Shown here: in pieces, positions 33,996-43,797 of the stretch
How the letters are laid out: each line of letters starts with the position of its first letter
Numbering within the stretch: position 1 is the first letter of the stretch
DNA from: Rhizobium sp. C1
GTDB lineage: Bacteria > Pseudomonadota > Alphaproteobacteria > Rhizobiales > Rhizobiaceae
Reading direction: 5' to 3'
Length of the DNA: 64,000 bases
NCBI RefSeq assembly: GCF_021026335.1
Contig: NZ_JAJNCY010000001.1
Coordinates: 868,001-932,000, forward strand
Notes under the pieces: model-generated
What the model saw: the letters and a program-made list of their open reading frames with translations, nothing else
Told to the model about the DNA's origin: nothing
The model's database searches: none
Made by a program: the position numbers and the translations under genes

Positions 33996-35129
33996 TCAGC
34001 TGATAAGCCGAGCTATGTCATTCCACGTGGCGAACACCATCAGGGAAAGGACCATGGCAAGCCCGATACGGAACGCGATCTCCTGCGCTGCGGGTCCCAC
34101 CGGCCGTCCCCTCACGGCCTCAATTGCATAGAACAGAAGATGGCCGCCATCAAGCACCGGCACCGGCATCAGGTTCAGAAGTCCGATTGAAACGGAAAGC
34201 ACCGCTGCAAGCTGAAGGAGAGCACCAATTCCGACCGACGCCATTTCGCCCGAGGCCTGGGCGATCCGGATCGGTCCACCGAGCTGGTCGGCCTTCATGC
34301 GGCCGGCGATCATGTTGGAAATGTAGTCATAGGTTCCGGTTACGACATGCCAGCTTTGCAGGGCGCCCTCACCCACCGCCTGGACCGGATTCAGACGCTC
34401 GACGCGGAAATTGCCGGTCTGCGCATTGCTCATGATGCCGATAATGCCAACCTGGATCTTGTTGCCAAAATTATCGTCGATCTCGGTGGAGACCGGCGTG
34501 ACGAACAGATCGAGCATCTTCCCCTGGCGCTCGACCTTGGCGTCGATGCGCAAACCGGGGCGCATGCTCACATAGCGCTGGAGATCGGAAAAGGTCGCAA
34601 CCGGGCTGCCGTCAACGGAGACGATGCGGTCACCCGCCTGAAAGCCGGCCTGCTCGGCCGCGCTGCCGGGTTTGACCTGCGAGACGATCGGATCGCTGAC
34701 CGGCTTGCCGTAGATCGAGAAGATCACGGCGAAGATGGCGATGGCGAGGAGGAAGTTTGCGATCGGTCCGGCTGCGACCGTGATCGCACGTTTCCAAAGT
34801 TTTGCACCATTGAAGGTTTTGCTGCGCTCTTCGTCGCTCAGCTTTTCGAGCGCCTCGAAGTCGGGCCGGCTGGAGGCGTCGTCGTCGCCATAGAAGCGCA
34901 CATAGCCGCCCAGAGGGATAATCGAAATCTTCCAGCGGGTTCCGTGGCTGTCGGTCCAGCCCAGCAGTTCGGGCCCGAAGCCGATCGAGAAGGCGAGAAT
35001 ACGGATACCCGACCAGCGACCCGCCAAGTAATGACCCATTTCATGTACGAAAACGAGGAGCGATAGGACGAGGATGAAGGGCACAATGTAGCCGCCCATA
35101 AATCCGGCCACTGTTTCAAGCGCGTTCAT
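33996..35129 (-). CDS. rseP: site-2 zinc metalloprotease RseP
   Basis: A 377-residue intramembrane protease. The zinc site HEMGH is at residues 29-33 in the first membrane helix, a PDZ domain lies in the middle ('VKPGSAAEQAGFQAGDRIVSVDG'), and the third ligand motif is 'NLMPVPVLDGGHLLFY'. It probably cleaves anti-sigma factors and signal peptide remnants. It follows cdsA by 48 bases, and a 189-bp gap separates it from bamA. Confidence 0.95.
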   Translation of the reverse strand: MNALETVAGFMGGYIVPFILVLSLLVFVHEMGHYLAGRWSGIRILAFSIGFGPELLGWTDSHGTRWKISIIPLGGYVRFYGDDDASSRPDFEALEKLSDEERSKTFNGAKLWKRAITVAAGPIANFLLAIAIFAVIFSIYGKPVSDPIVSQVKPGSAAEQAGFQAGDRIVSVDGSPVATFSDLQRYVSMRPGLRIDAKVERQGKMLDLFVTPVSTEIDDNFGNKIQVGIIGIMSNAQTGNFRVERLNPVQAVGEGALQSWHVVTGTYDYISNMIAGRMKADQLGGPIRIAQASGEMASVGIGALLQLAAVLSVSIGLLNLMPVPVLDGGHLLFYAIEAVRGRPVGPAAQEIAFRIGLAMVLSLMVFATWNDIARLIS

Positions 35130-35177
35130 CGGAAGTCCTCCGTAACGAAATGCCCGCCAACGCGCGGCCTTCGTGCA

Positions 35178-36011
35178 TCATTGTGAAACTGCGCCCAATA
35201 TAAATGTCCCGACACCGTGATTCCAAGATGACAACAGCATTTTCAGGATGAAGGCGCCGGAACAGGCGAACACGAGGCCATCGATCCGGTCCATTACGCC
35301 GCCATGGCCGGGAATCAGATGGCTGGAATCCTTCACCTTGTAGCGCCGCTTCATGAAGGACTCGAAAAGGTCGCCGACCTGGCTGAAGACAGACAGAAGA
35401 AAGGCCAGAGCCACCGTCCACAATGAAACCTGTTTCATGTAGCAGAGCACGACGAGCGCGCCGCAGATGACGGCGGCCACAGCCCCGCCGATCGCTCCCG
35501 ACCAGGTCTTGCCCGGAGAAATGGACCGCGCCAGCTTCTTGCCGCCGATCGCGCGACCGGTAAAATACGCGGCGATATCCGTGCCCCAGACAACTGCGAA
35601 GATGAAGATCATGGCGATGAAGCCGGTGAAATCGTCACCGCGGATTTCCGCAAGCGACACGCCGGTCAGTCCTGCATAGACCACGCCCGCCGGGTTCCAG
35701 CGGTTCTTTGCGCGGATCAGGGCATAGATGAAGAGCAGCGCCACAGCCCCCCAGAGATATTCATTCCAGGCATCCGTGCCCTCTTCGACCAGAACGTCGA
35801 AGGCGATCAGGGCGATCGCGCCCCACCCAACCCAGTAGGCTTCGGGGTCGCGGCTGCGCGCGTCTGTGATACGCGTCCATTCGTAATAAACCAGAATGGC
35901 GATGACGATCGCCAGAACGGCGAAATAGATGCCCCCGAGCCAGGTCGCGGCGAGGACAACGATGGCAAGGACGATCGCGGAAACGATTCTGAGCCGCAGT
36001 TCCTCGCTCAT
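35178..36011 (-). CDS. cdsA: phosphatidate cytidylyltransferase
   Basis: A 277-residue membrane enzyme with about seven hydrophobic helices. The CDP-diglyceride synthase signature appears as '[27 protein letters not shown]' in the C-terminal third. It makes CDP-diacylglycerol for all phospholipids. Its start overlaps the uppS stop by 4 bases. Confidence 0.96.
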   Translation of the reverse strand: MSEELRLRIVSAIVLAIVVLAATWLGGIYFAVLAIVIAILVYYEWTRITDARSRDPEAYWVGWGAIALIAFDVLVEEGTDAWNEYLWGAVALLFIYALIRAKNRWNPAGVVYAGLTGVSLAEIRGDDFTGFIAMIFIFAVVWGTDIAAYFTGRAIGGKKLARSISPGKTWSGAIGGAVAAVICGALVVLCYMKQVSLWTVALAFLLSVFSQVGDLFESFMKRRYKVKDSSHLIPGHGGVMDRIDGLVFACSGAFILKMLLSSWNHGVGTFILGAVSQ

Positions 36012-36754
36012 GGCGAACCGACGGCTTTCTCCGCACTTTCGACCCCGCCGAAGCGGCGGTTCCGGGCGGCGAACATGTCCAGCGCGTTGCGGAAAACGCT
36101 TCTGTCGAAATCGGGCCAGAGCTCCGGCACGAAGACCAGTTCGCTATAGGCCGCCTGCCAGAGCAGAAAGTTTGACAGACGCTCCTCGCCGCTTGTGCGG
36201 ATGATCAGATCCGGATCGGGGATGCCGGCCGTATCGAGCCGGTCATTGACCATTTCCGCAGAAATGTCTTCCGGGTCGATCCTTCCAGCCGCGACGTCCT
36301 GCGCGATACGGCGGCAGGCGCGGGCAATCTCGTCACGGGCGCCATAATTGAAGGCAATCACCAGAACAAGGCCCTTGTTGGACTTCGTCGTCTCCTCCGC
36401 CTCCAGAAGCAGTTGCAGAATATCGCCAGAAAGCCGCTCCCGCTCGCCGATGATGCGGATGCGCACATCGGCGGCATGAAGCTCGGCCAGGTCGCGCTTG
36501 ATAAAAAGCTTGAGCAGCCCCATCAGGTCGCTGACTTCATCGGCCGGCCTGCGCCAGTTCTCCGAAGAGAAGGCATAAAGTGTAAGATAGGAAATACCGA
36601 AATGGCGGGCGGACTTCACCGCCTCGCGCACGGCCTCGACGCCCTTGCGGTGACCGAAACCGCGAGGCATGCCTCTTGCCTTGGCCCAGCGGCCGTTGCC
36701 ATCCATGATGATGGCGACATGCCTGGGAACCCCTGCCTGCCCCGCGTTATCCAT
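36008..36754 (-). CDS. uppS: undecaprenyl diphosphate synthase
   Basis: A 248-residue cis-prenyltransferase. '[17 protein letters not shown]' holds the catalytic Asp, with '[15 protein letters not shown]' and C-terminal '[25 protein letters not shown]'. It makes the C55 carrier for peptidoglycan and LPS. The frame opens at TTG 36790, but ATG 36754 ('[12 protein letters not shown]'), preceded by GGACGGGG, is preferred. It follows frr by 45 bases. Confidence 0.96.
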   Translation of the reverse strand: MDNAGQAGVPRHVAIIMDGNGRWAKARGMPRGFGHRKGVEAVREAVKSARHFGISYLTLYAFSSENWRRPADEVSDLMGLLKLFIKRDLAELHAADVRIRIIGERERLSGDILQLLLEAEETTKSNKGLVLVIAFNYGARDEIARACRRIAQDVAAGRIDPEDISAEMVNDRLDTAGIPDPDLIIRTSGEERLSNFLLWQAAYSELVFVPELWPDFDRSVFRNALDMFAARNRRFGGVESAEKAVGSP

Positions 36755-36799
36755 CGCCCCGTCCAAATTCGAGCGCCCCCAAAGATCCAAGGACGAGCC

Positions 36800-37360
36800 T
36801 TAGACCTGCATGATTTCCTTTTCCTTCTCGGCCAGAACCTTGTCGATCTCGACGATCGTGTCGTCGGTCATCTTCTGGATCTTGTCGGATTGAACACGGC
36901 TTTCATCCTGGCCGATATCCCCATCCTTCTCGGCCTTCTTCAAAGCGTCCATGCCGTCGCGGCGCACGTGACGCACAGCGACCTTGCCCTTTTCGGCATA
37001 TTCATGGGCGAGCTTGACGAGCGACTTGCGGCGCTCCTCGTTGAGCTCCGGGAGCGGGATGCGCAGGTTCTGGCCATCGACAATCGGGTTCAGGCCGAGG
37101 TTGGATTCGCGAATGCCGCGATCGACTGCGCCTACCATTTGCTTGTCCCAGATCGAAACGCCCAGCATGCGCGGCTCGGGAACGGTGACGTTGGCGACCT
37201 GGTTCAGCGGTACGCGCGAACCATAGGCTTCCACCATCACGGCATCCAGAAGATTTGCAGAGGCGCGTCCGGTCCGGAGCGAAGCGATATCGCTCTTGAA
37301 CGCCGTCACGGCGCCTTCCATCCTGCGTTTGATATCGTTGAGATCGGCACCGCCTGCCAT
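36800..37360 (-). CDS. frr: ribosome recycling factor
   Basis: A 186-residue RRF. The opening '[29 protein letters not shown]' and '[14 protein letters not shown]', '[21 protein letters not shown]', 'VRHVRRD' and the KEKEIMQV ending are all typical. With EF-G it splits ribosomes after termination. ATG 37360 is chosen over GTG 37369 since GGAG lies 8 bases before it. Confidence 0.97.
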   Translation of the reverse strand: MAGGADLNDIKRRMEGAVTAFKSDIASLRTGRASANLLDAVMVEAYGSRVPLNQVANVTVPEPRMLGVSIWDKQMVGAVDRGIRESNLGLNPIVDGQNLRIPLPELNEERRKSLVKLAHEYAEKGKVAVRHVRRDGMDALKKAEKDGDIGQDESRVQSDKIQKMTDDTIVEIDKVLAEKEKEIMQV

Positions 37361-37418
37361 GGTCTTCACTCCATATTCTTGCTGCGCGAGGTCGACATGG
37401 AATCGAACCTCACGTCTA

Positions 37419-38141
37419 TCAGTTGTCCGTTACGATGGTCCCACGGCCGCCACCGGTCAAGATTGCCGGAAAGCCGCCGCGCTCGTGGATCGAGAAAACG
37501 ACGATCGGTATGGCGTTTTCCCGCGCCAGCGCAACTGCCGCAACGTCCATGACTGCCAGTCCCCTATCGAGGACTTCCTTATGGGTCAACCGGTCGAAGC
37601 GAGTTGCATCGGGAACCTTTTTAGGATCGGCGGAATAGATACCGTCGACCTGGGTTCCCTTGAAAAGGGCCTGCGCGCCGATCTCGGCCGCGCGAAGGGC
37701 TGCGGCGGAGTCGGTGGTGAAATAGGGATTGCCCGTGCCGCCGGCAAAGATCACCACGCGGCCGAGCGACAGATGATAAAGTGCTGCGCGCTGCGAGAAG
37801 CTTTCGCAGATTTCCGGCATGGCAATCGCCGAGAGGACGACGGTGTCGATATCCAGCTTGCGCAGCGAAGTTGCCAGTGCCAAGGCGTTGATCACCGTGC
37901 CGAGCATGCCCATGTGGTCGCCGGTGACCCGGTCGCCGCCCTTGGAGGCTACGGCAACGCCACGGAAGATATTGCCACCGCCCACGACAACGCCCACTTC
38001 AACACCCATCTTGCGGGCATCCGCGATATCCGCGGCAATCCGGTCGGCGACGTTCACATCAATCCCGAAGCCCTGATCGCCCATCAGAGCTTCGCCCGAG
38101 GCCTTCAGAAGAACGCGCTTGTAGAGGGGTGAGGACGACAT
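37419..38141 (-). CDS. pyrH: UMP kinase
   Basis: A 240-residue amino-acid-kinase-fold UMP kinase. '[15 protein letters not shown]' (phosphate loop), '[11 protein letters not shown]', '[18 protein letters not shown]' and '[21 protein letters not shown]' are characteristic of PyrH. It phosphorylates UMP and is usually GTP-activated and UTP-inhibited. It is followed 58 bases on by frr. Confidence 0.97.
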   Translation of the reverse strand: MSSSPLYKRVLLKASGEALMGDQGFGIDVNVADRIAADIADARKMGVEVGVVVGGGNIFRGVAVASKGGDRVTGDHMGMLGTVINALALATSLRKLDIDTVVLSAIAMPEICESFSQRAALYHLSLGRVVIFAGGTGNPYFTTDSAAALRAAEIGAQALFKGTQVDGIYSADPKKVPDATRFDRLTHKEVLDRGLAVMDVAAVALARENAIPIVVFSIHERGGFPAILTGGGRGTIVTDN

Positions 38142-38235
38142 GAACGCTCCGTGATTTTAGTCGATGCAGCGCGATCGGCTGGCATCGGCGCGGCGAGGAC
38201 GCGGCATTGACATAACCTATCGCCGCATACACGAA

Positions 38236-38261
38236 GGGCACCGCGTTGTCACGCGATGCCC
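38236..38261 (-). terminator. strong hairpin between tsf and pyrH
   Basis: On the minus strand GGGCATCGCGT and ACGCGGTGCCC pair over 11 bp (one T-G wobble) around a 4-base loop GACA. It is followed by TTCGTG, not a T-run, so it could be a weak terminator or a processing or attenuation hairpin. Confidence 0.45.
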
Positions 38262-38286
38262 CTCAGTTTTCCTTAACGGAATTCGA

Positions 38287-39210
38287 TCAGCCCTTGGCGA
38301 CTGCAGCCACTTCAGCTGCGAAGTCGGAGGCTTCCTTCTCGATGCCTTCGCCGAGCAGCAGGCGGGCCATGCCGACAACTTCGATGGCAGCGCCGGCTTC
38401 CTTTTCAGCTTCCTTGACGGCAGCGCCGACGGTCAGGTCGGGGTTGACGACGAAAGCCTGCGAGAGAAGAGCGACTTCTTCGAAGAACTTGCGCATGCGG
38501 CCGTCAACCATCTTCTCGATGATCGAGTCCGGCTTGCCGGAAGCGCGGGCCTGTTCGATGAAGATCGCGCGTTCGCGGTCGGCTGCAGCCTGATCGACTT
38601 CCTCGGCGCGGATCGCGAGCGGGTTCGTAGCAGCAATATGCATGGCAACCTGGCGGCCGATCGAGGTCAGGACGGCCTTGTCGCCGACCGACTTCAGGGC
38701 AACGAGAACGCCGAGCTTGCCGATGCCGTCGCCGGCAGCGTTGTGGATGTAGGTCGCGACAACGCCATGCTCGACTTCGAGAGCGGCGGAGCGGCGGAGC
38801 GCCATGTTTTCGCCGATCGTGGCGATTGCGTCCTTGATCGAGTCGGTGACCGACTTGCCGGTTGCCGGATAAACGGCTTCGCCAACGGCTTCAACGGTGC
38901 CGTCGGTGGAGAGAGCGACCTGAGCGATGCCGCGGACGAGGTCCTGGAAGGCGTCGTTACGGGCCACGAAGTCGGTTTCGGAGTTCACTTCAACGACAAC
39001 AGCCTTGTGGCCGGCGGAAGCGATTCCGATGAGGCCTTCGGCAGCCGTGCGGCCAGACTTCTTGTCAGCCTTGGCAATGCCCTTGGCGCGAAGCCAGTCG
39101 ATCGCGGCTTCCATGTCGCCGTTCGTTTCGGCAAGCGCCTTCTTGCAGTCCATCATGCCTGCGCCGCTCTTTTCGCGCAGTTCCTTGACCATTGCAGCGG
39201 TAATTTCCAT
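38287..39210 (-). CDS. tsf: elongation factor Ts
   Basis: A 307-residue EF-Ts. N-terminal UBA domain '[26 protein letters not shown]', then '[16 protein letters not shown]' and the core signature '[14 protein letters not shown]'. It exchanges GDP for GTP on EF-Tu. It follows rpsB after a 198-bp gap holding a terminator-like hairpin. Confidence 0.98.
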   Translation of the reverse strand: MEITAAMVKELREKSGAGMMDCKKALAETNGDMEAAIDWLRAKGIAKADKKSGRTAAEGLIGIASAGHKAVVVEVNSETDFVARNDAFQDLVRGIAQVALSTDGTVEAVGEAVYPATGKSVTDSIKDAIATIGENMALRRSAALEVEHGVVATYIHNAAGDGIGKLGVLVALKSVGDKAVLTSIGRQVAMHIAATNPLAIRAEEVDQAAADRERAIFIEQARASGKPDSIIEKMVDGRMRKFFEEVALLSQAFVVNPDLTVGAAVKEAEKEAGAAIEVVGMARLLLGEGIEKEASDFAAEVAAVAKG

Positions 39211-39311
39211 GTCTCGCCTCTTTTATTTCCAGCGGTGCGGAATCGCGCACCATTTCATTTTGGGCTTAAATCGCCCGCGAATTGTTACAGGGTGATGAAG
39301 AACCGGGCCGA

Positions 39312-39349
39312 GATAAAACGAAAGCCGCCAGACATGGGATGCTGGCGGC
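39312..39349 (-). terminator. terminator/attenuator between rpsB and tsf
   Basis: On the minus strand GCCGCCAG / CTGGCGGC form an 8-bp stem with a 10-base loop, followed by TTTCGTTTTATC. It fits partial termination between rpsB and tsf, as known for the E. coli rpsB-tsf operon. Confidence 0.75.
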
Positions 39350-39408
39350 CCCGGACTTCAAAAGCCCCTGTCGGGCGCGGGCAAACCCGCGCCGTCAATA
39401 TAGGCCTA

Positions 39409-40179
39409 TCAGGCTTCGCCTTCTGCCTCTGCCAGAGCCGGCTCGATCGGAGCTTCAGCCGAAGCGCCGAGGTCACGGCCCGAAGCGCCCTGCTGGCGAG
39501 CGATGCCGTCGATGGCAGCGCGAGCGATCAGGTCGCAGTAGAGAGCGATGGCGCGCGAAGCGTCGTCGTTACCCGGAATCGGGTAGTCGATCTGGTCCGG
39601 ATCGCAGTTCGAGTCGATGATCGCAACAACCGGGATGCCGAGACGCTTTGCTTCGTCGATGGCGATCTTTTCCTTGTTGGTGTCGATGATGAACATCAGG
39701 TCCGGCGTGCCGCCCATGTCGCGGATACCGCCGAGGGCCTTGTCAAGCTTCTCGCGTTCGCGCTCGAGGTTCAGGCGTTCCTTCTTCGAGTAACCCTGGG
39801 CTTCGCCGTTCAGGATCTCGTCGAGCTTGCGCAGACGCTGGATCGAGTTGGAGATCGTCTTCCAGTTCGTCATCATGCCGCCGAGCCAGCGCGAGTTGAC
39901 GTAGTACTGGGCCGAACGCTTGGCAGCGTCAGCGATGATCTCGGAAGCCTGGCGCTTCGTACCAACGAAGAGAACGCGGCCACCGCCGGCAACCGTGTCG
40001 CTGACAGCCTTGAGGGCCGTGTGCAGCATCGGAACGGTCTGGCCGAGGTCGATGATGTGAACGTTGTTGCGGTCGCCGAAGATATACGGCTTCATCTTCG
40101 GGTTCCAGCGGTGGGTCTGGTGGCCGAAGTGAACGCCAGCTTCAAGAAGCTGACGCATGGAAAAATCAGGCAATGCCAT
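39409..40179 (-). CDS. rpsB: 30S ribosomal protein S2
   Basis: A 256-residue S2. '[24 protein letters not shown]' at the start, '[12 protein letters not shown]' and '[13 protein letters not shown]' are standard. The Ala/Glu-rich C-terminal tail is common in alphaproteobacteria. ATG 40179 ('MALPDFS') has AAAGGA about 10 bases upstream; the open frame before it is leader sequence. A leader of about 110 bases is predicted. Confidence 0.98.
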   Translation of the reverse strand: MALPDFSMRQLLEAGVHFGHQTHRWNPKMKPYIFGDRNNVHIIDLGQTVPMLHTALKAVSDTVAGGGRVLFVGTKRQASEIIADAAKRSAQYYVNSRWLGGMMTNWKTISNSIQRLRKLDEILNGEAQGYSKKERLNLEREREKLDKALGGIRDMGGTPDLMFIIDTNKEKIAIDEAKRLGIPVVAIIDSNCDPDQIDYPIPGNDDASRAIALYCDLIARAAIDGIARQQGASGRDLGASAEAPIEPALAEAEGEA

Positions 40180-40297
40180 GCTTATCGTGTCCTTTTCCGG
40201 TTGAACCTCCGTGGGACAACGACGCTTCAAGCGCCACCGGCGGAACATCCGGATTTCTCCCGGAAAGTCCCTAGCCCCACGTGTGGAATGGGCGGCC

Positions 40298-40325
40298 TTT
40301 ATAATGGAGTCGCGGAAAACACAAG
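40298..40325 (-). promoter_or_regulatory. predicted rpsB promoter
   Basis: On the minus strand CTTGTG and TATAAA lie 16 bases apart, about 120 bases before the rpsB ATG. The leader includes a TCCGG-N7-CCGGA hairpin. Predicted by eye. Confidence 0.4.
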
Positions 40326-40366
40326 CCCCGCCGCGGACAAAGGCCTATTTTTCACGGCTGCGAACA

Positions 40367-41218
40367 TCATTTGCAGCTGGAGTCGCTCTTGAGAAGGTCA
40401 AGTTCGGCAAGTTTGCCAGACAGAACGAAGTCGCCGTAGTCCATGACGAGATCGCGCGTGATTCCGTTCTCATAAAGCTTGAACGACACCCGATAGGTCG
40501 GCAGCTGGTCCTTGCCGGTCTTGTCGTCAAAATAGGCGACCGTGACCGGCCAATAAGCTTCCTTGGCAAGCACACCGGGGTTCTCTCCATCCGTATCCGG
40601 CTTTGCCGTATCCGGCTTCACCAGATCGCCGACGATGGTCGTGGTGTAGAGCGACTTGTCGCCGGTGTCAGAACCATCGAAGACGCGGGTTTCGAAAAAG
40701 TGGACGCCAGCGCGGGCCTTGTCGATCACCTCGATCATCTGCTCCGTCGGAAAGCTGCTCTTGGCGAGTTCGAGCTTGCGGCGGTCGGGCTGGTTCAGAC
40801 TAACCTCGAGCCCGGATTTCCCGAGTTGCGCTTCGCCGCGGACATTCTGGCTCAGCTTCTCATCGGAATAGGACTTGGTTTCGAAGCGGAACTGGCCTTT
40901 CGGCAGGTCCTCGAACGTGGTCGTCTGCTGGTCCGTCAGGCGCTTCTCGCCACCCATGTCGACAGCGGTGACAAAGCGAAACTTGACGTTGAAACCCTTG
41001 CAGGCCGAGCCCGTGAATTCATAGACCATGCGGCCATACATATCGTCGATCCCGGAATTTTCCGAGGAATGTTTCAGGACCAGATCGTAGATGGCGCGAT
41101 GGGCGGCAAGACCGTCGGCGGCGCCTGCCGTCGCGGGCAAAGGTCCAAGGGCCGTGATCGCCGCACTTGCGCAAAAAGCCTTTGCCCAAAAAGCCTTTGC
41201 AAGGTGTCGCCGAAACAT
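40367..41218 (-). CDS. eipB: EipB family cell envelope integrity protein (DUF1849)
   Basis: A 283-residue exported protein. Signal peptide of about 34 residues ends 'PLPATAGAA'. The mature part begins 'HRAIYDLVLKHSSENSGIDDMYGRMVYEFTGSACKG', which is the DUF1849/EipB signature. Two Cys, one in 'ACKGF' and one in the last residues 'SSCK', match the EipB disulfide. In Brucella EipB is a periplasmic envelope-integrity factor. ATG 41218 is chosen for its GGAGGA site and signal peptide. A 15-base tandem repeat lies in the signal peptide coding region. Confidence 0.88.
   Translation of the reverse strand: MFRRHLAKAFWAKAFCASAAITALGPLPATAGAADGLAAHRAIYDLVLKHSSENSGIDDMYGRMVYEFTGSACKGFNVKFRFVTAVDMGGEKRLTDQQTTTFEDLPKGQFRFETKSYSDEKLSQNVRGEAQLGKSGLEVSLNQPDRRKLELAKSSFPTEQMIEVIDKARAGVHFFETRVFDGSDTGDKSLYTTTIVGDLVKPDTAKPDTDGENPGVLAKEAYWPVTVAYFDDKTGKDQLPTYRVSFKLYENGITRDLVMDYGDFVLSGKLAELDLLKSDSSCK
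41173..41202. repeat. 15-bp tandem duplication inside eipB
   Basis: AAAAAGCCTTTGC occurs at 41173-41185 and again at 41188-41200, a 15-base period that keeps frame and gives the protein repeat AKAFW-AKAFC in the signal peptide. Confidence 0.85.
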
Positions 41219-41403
41219 TCTATTCCTCCGGACCAGAGCCGCATGATTTTCCTGGATGCTATAAAGAGTGGTCTTTAAAAAGGCGAGCGTCAAATTACCT
41301 TCATGATGAAGACGGAGCGTCGGAATCAGGCAATGGTGATTGCCGGGACACAGGATAAACGGATTGCTGCGGCAATGATGACCGTCAAGATTTGGAGTGA
41401 GTG

Positions 41404-41871
41404 ATGACCAACGAAATTTCCAAGCGACTCGACGACCTGGGGATCACGCTCCCCGTCGCAGCAGCCCCGGCGGCAAACTATGTGCCTTACGTGATTTCGG
41501 GCAACACGCTTTATCTTTCCGGCCAGCTTCCCATGGAAGGCGGCAAGGTCGCGGTCACCGGCATCGTCGGCAAGGATGTCGAACTCGATGCCGCGAAGCG
41601 CGCGGCCGAACTCTGCGCCATCAACATTCTCGCCCAGGCCTCTGCCGCGCTTGGCGGGGACCTCTCCCGCGTCAAGCGGCTGATCAAGATCAACGGTTTT
41701 GTGGCTTCTGCACAGGACTTCACCAGCCAGCATCTCGTCATCAACGGCGCGTCCGACCTTCTGGTCAACGTGCTCGGCGAAGCCGGCAAGCATGCGCGCG
41801 CCGCCGTCGGCATGGCCTGCCTGCCGCTCAATGCCTCGGTCGAGATCGACGCCATTCTGGAAATCGCCTGA
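41404..41871 (+). CDS. RidA/YjgF-like family protein
   Basis: A 155-residue member of the YjgF/YER057c/UK114 family, of the longer type (about 150 residues, versus 128 for E. coli RidA). 'YVISGNTLYLSGQLP' and the C-terminal 'HARAAVGMACLPLNASVEIDAILEIA' are typical. RidA itself hydrolyses enamine/imine intermediates; this subgroup's role is less certain. ATG 41404 is favoured over GTG 41401 because GGAG sits 7 bases before it. Its stop overlaps the GDPD ATG by one base (TGATG). Confidence 0.88.
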   Translation: MTNEISKRLDDLGITLPVAAAPAANYVPYVISGNTLYLSGQLPMEGGKVAVTGIVGKDVELDAAKRAAELCAINILAQASAALGGDLSRVKRLIKINGFVASAQDFTSQHLVINGASDLLVNVLGEAGKHARAAVGMACLPLNASVEIDAILEIA

Positions 41872-42596
41872 TGTCGGACTTTGCATGGCTGACCGAACGC
41901 CCGATTGCGCATCGCGGCTATCACGACATGAACAAGACGGTCTGGGAAAACACGCTCTCGGCGTTCCAGCACGCCGTTGATGCTGGCTTTGCGATCGAAT
42001 GCGATCTGCAATACGCGTCTGACGGCGTGCCGGTCGTGTTTCACGACGATGACCTCGAGCGGCTCTGCAATATGCCGGGCGATGTGCGGGCCAAGACCTC
42101 TGCCGAACTCTCGCTGATGACCATCGGCGGCACGAAGGATCGTGTGCCGAAGCTCAAGGACATGCTGAACCTCGTCAAAGGCAAGGTGCCGCTGGTCATC
42201 GAACTCAAGGGCCGCGAGGGCGACGACGAGGGTTTTGTCGAATCGGTACTCGAAGTGCTGGAAGGTTATGAGGGCCAGGTTGCGCTGATGAGCTTCGACC
42301 ATTGGCTTCTGAAGGAGCTGAAGGAGATCGGCGTGCCCTACCCGGTCGGCCTCACGGCCTATGGCGACAAGCCGGAGATCTGGGAGCGGCAGGTCAACGA
42401 GATGGAAATCGGCCTTGATTTCACCTCCTACCACTATGCTCATCTGCCCAATCCGTTCACCGAGGGCCTGCGTAAAAGAGGCGTTCCGATCATCACCTGG
42501 ACGGTGCGCGACGAAGCTGCGATCAAGCAGACTTTCGAGAATGCCGACCAGATGACCTTCGAAGGCTTCGATCCGCGCGAGACAAAAGCTGCCTGA
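41871..42596 (+). CDS. glycerophosphodiester phosphodiesterase family protein
   Basis: A 241-residue GDPD TIM-barrel enzyme. 'IAHRGYHDMN' (His14, Arg15), 'ENTLSAFQHAVDAGFAIECDLQYASDGVPVVFHDDDLERL' with the E-x-D metal ligands and second His, and 'PLVIELKGR' (Glu, Lys) are all in place. It hydrolyses glycerophosphodiesters to glycerol-3-phosphate and alcohol. No signal peptide is seen, so it is cytosolic. It is translationally coupled to both neighbours through TGATG overlaps. Confidence 0.92.
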   Translation: MSDFAWLTERPIAHRGYHDMNKTVWENTLSAFQHAVDAGFAIECDLQYASDGVPVVFHDDDLERLCNMPGDVRAKTSAELSLMTIGGTKDRVPKLKDMLNLVKGKVPLVIELKGREGDDEGFVESVLEVLEGYEGQVALMSFDHWLLKELKEIGVPYPVGLTAYGDKPEIWERQVNEMEIGLDFTSYHYAHLPNPFTEGLRKRGVPIITWTVRDEAAIKQTFENADQMTFEGFDPRETKAA

Positions 42597-43768
42597 TGAA
42601 AGACCCCGTCCTCCGCATCATCGAGAAGATCTCCTCCGTCCCCAGGGCGGAGTGGGATCGGCTCGACGGTGCGCATCGCGGCGGGCGAATTCCCTATAAT
42701 CCCTTCGTTTCGCATGCCTATCTCTCGGCGCTGGAAGAGTCCGGCTCTGCGGTCACGCGGGCCGGCTGGCAGCCGAGGCATATCGCGCTAACCGGTGACG
42801 ACGGGAAGATCGCTGCCGCCGTTCCCTGCTACGGCAAGTCGCACAGCCAGGGCGAATATGTCTTCGACCATGCCTGGGCGGACGCCTATGAGCGGGCGGG
42901 CGGGCGCTACTATCCGAAGTTTCAGTGCACGGTTCCTTTTACGCCTGCGAGCGGCCCTCGCCTGCTCGTGGCTGACGGGCGTACGGAACTGAAGAAGCAG
43001 CTTTCAAAGGCGCTGCGCGAGGAGACAGACCGGTTGGGTTTGTCCTCGGCGCATGTGACCTTCCTGCAGGAGGACGATCTGTCGGTTCTCGAGAGCGATG
43101 GTTACCTGCATCGCACCGACCAGCAGTTCCATTTCCTCAACAAGCGCTATTCCTCTCATGAGGATTTTCTGGCGGAACTCTCCTCCTCCAAGCGCAAAAA
43201 CCTGCGCAAGGAGCGGCGCTCGGCGCTCGAAAACGGGATCAGCATCGACTGGCTGACGGGCAGCGACCTGACCGAAGATATCTGGGACCAGTTCTTCGCC
43301 TTTTATATGGATACGGGCAGCCGCAAATGGGGACGGCCCTATCTCACCCGCGAATTCTATTCGCTGATCGGTGAGCGCATGCCGGATGACATTCTGCTGG
43401 TCATGGCGAAGCGTGAGGGCCGCTACGTGGCCGGAGCAATCAATTTCATTGGCGAGGATGCGCTTTACGGGCGGCATTGGGGTTGCATCGAGGATCACCC
43501 CTTCCTGCATTTCGAGGTCTGCTATCATCAGGCCATCGACTTTGCCATTGCCCGCAAGCTCGACCGCGTCGAGGCCGGTGCGCAAGGCGAGCACAAGCTG
43601 GCGCGCGGCTATTTGCCGGTGACAACGCATTCGGCGCATTACATCGCCCACCCCGGTTTGCGCAACGCCGTCGCCGACTATCTGGAGCGCGAGCGCGAGG
43701 CGATTGCCGAGACCGGCGAATATCTTTCCGAACACAGCCCTTTCCGCAAGGGCGAGGAACAGCCGTAA
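42596..43768 (+). CDS. DUF482 (FemAB-like / GNAT-type) protein
   Basis: A 390-residue protein of the DUF482 family, annotated in relatives as a peptidogalycan-biosynthesis or GNAT-fold protein. Recognised by 'NPFVSHAYLSALEESGS', 'VFDHAWADAYERAGGRYYPKFQ', 'PFTPASGPRLL', 'RKNLRKERR' and 'GRHWGC...LHFEVCYHQAIDFAI'. The FemAB-like double fold could transfer an aminoacyl or acyl group, but no substrate is known. It overlaps the GDPD stop by one base. Confidence 0.85.
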   Translation: MKDPVLRIIEKISSVPRAEWDRLDGAHRGGRIPYNPFVSHAYLSALEESGSAVTRAGWQPRHIALTGDDGKIAAAVPCYGKSHSQGEYVFDHAWADAYERAGGRYYPKFQCTVPFTPASGPRLLVADGRTELKKQLSKALREETDRLGLSSAHVTFLQEDDLSVLESDGYLHRTDQQFHFLNKRYSSHEDFLAELSSSKRKNLRKERRSALENGISIDWLTGSDLTEDIWDQFFAFYMDTGSRKWGRPYLTREFYSLIGERMPDDILLVMAKREGRYVAGAINFIGEDALYGRHWGCIEDHPFLHFEVCYHQAIDFAIARKLDRVEAGAQGEHKLARGYLPVTTHSAHYIAHPGLRNAVADYLEREREAIAETGEYLSEHSPFRKGEEQP

Positions 43769-43797
43769 GATCGGCATATACGACAGGGAGACACGAC

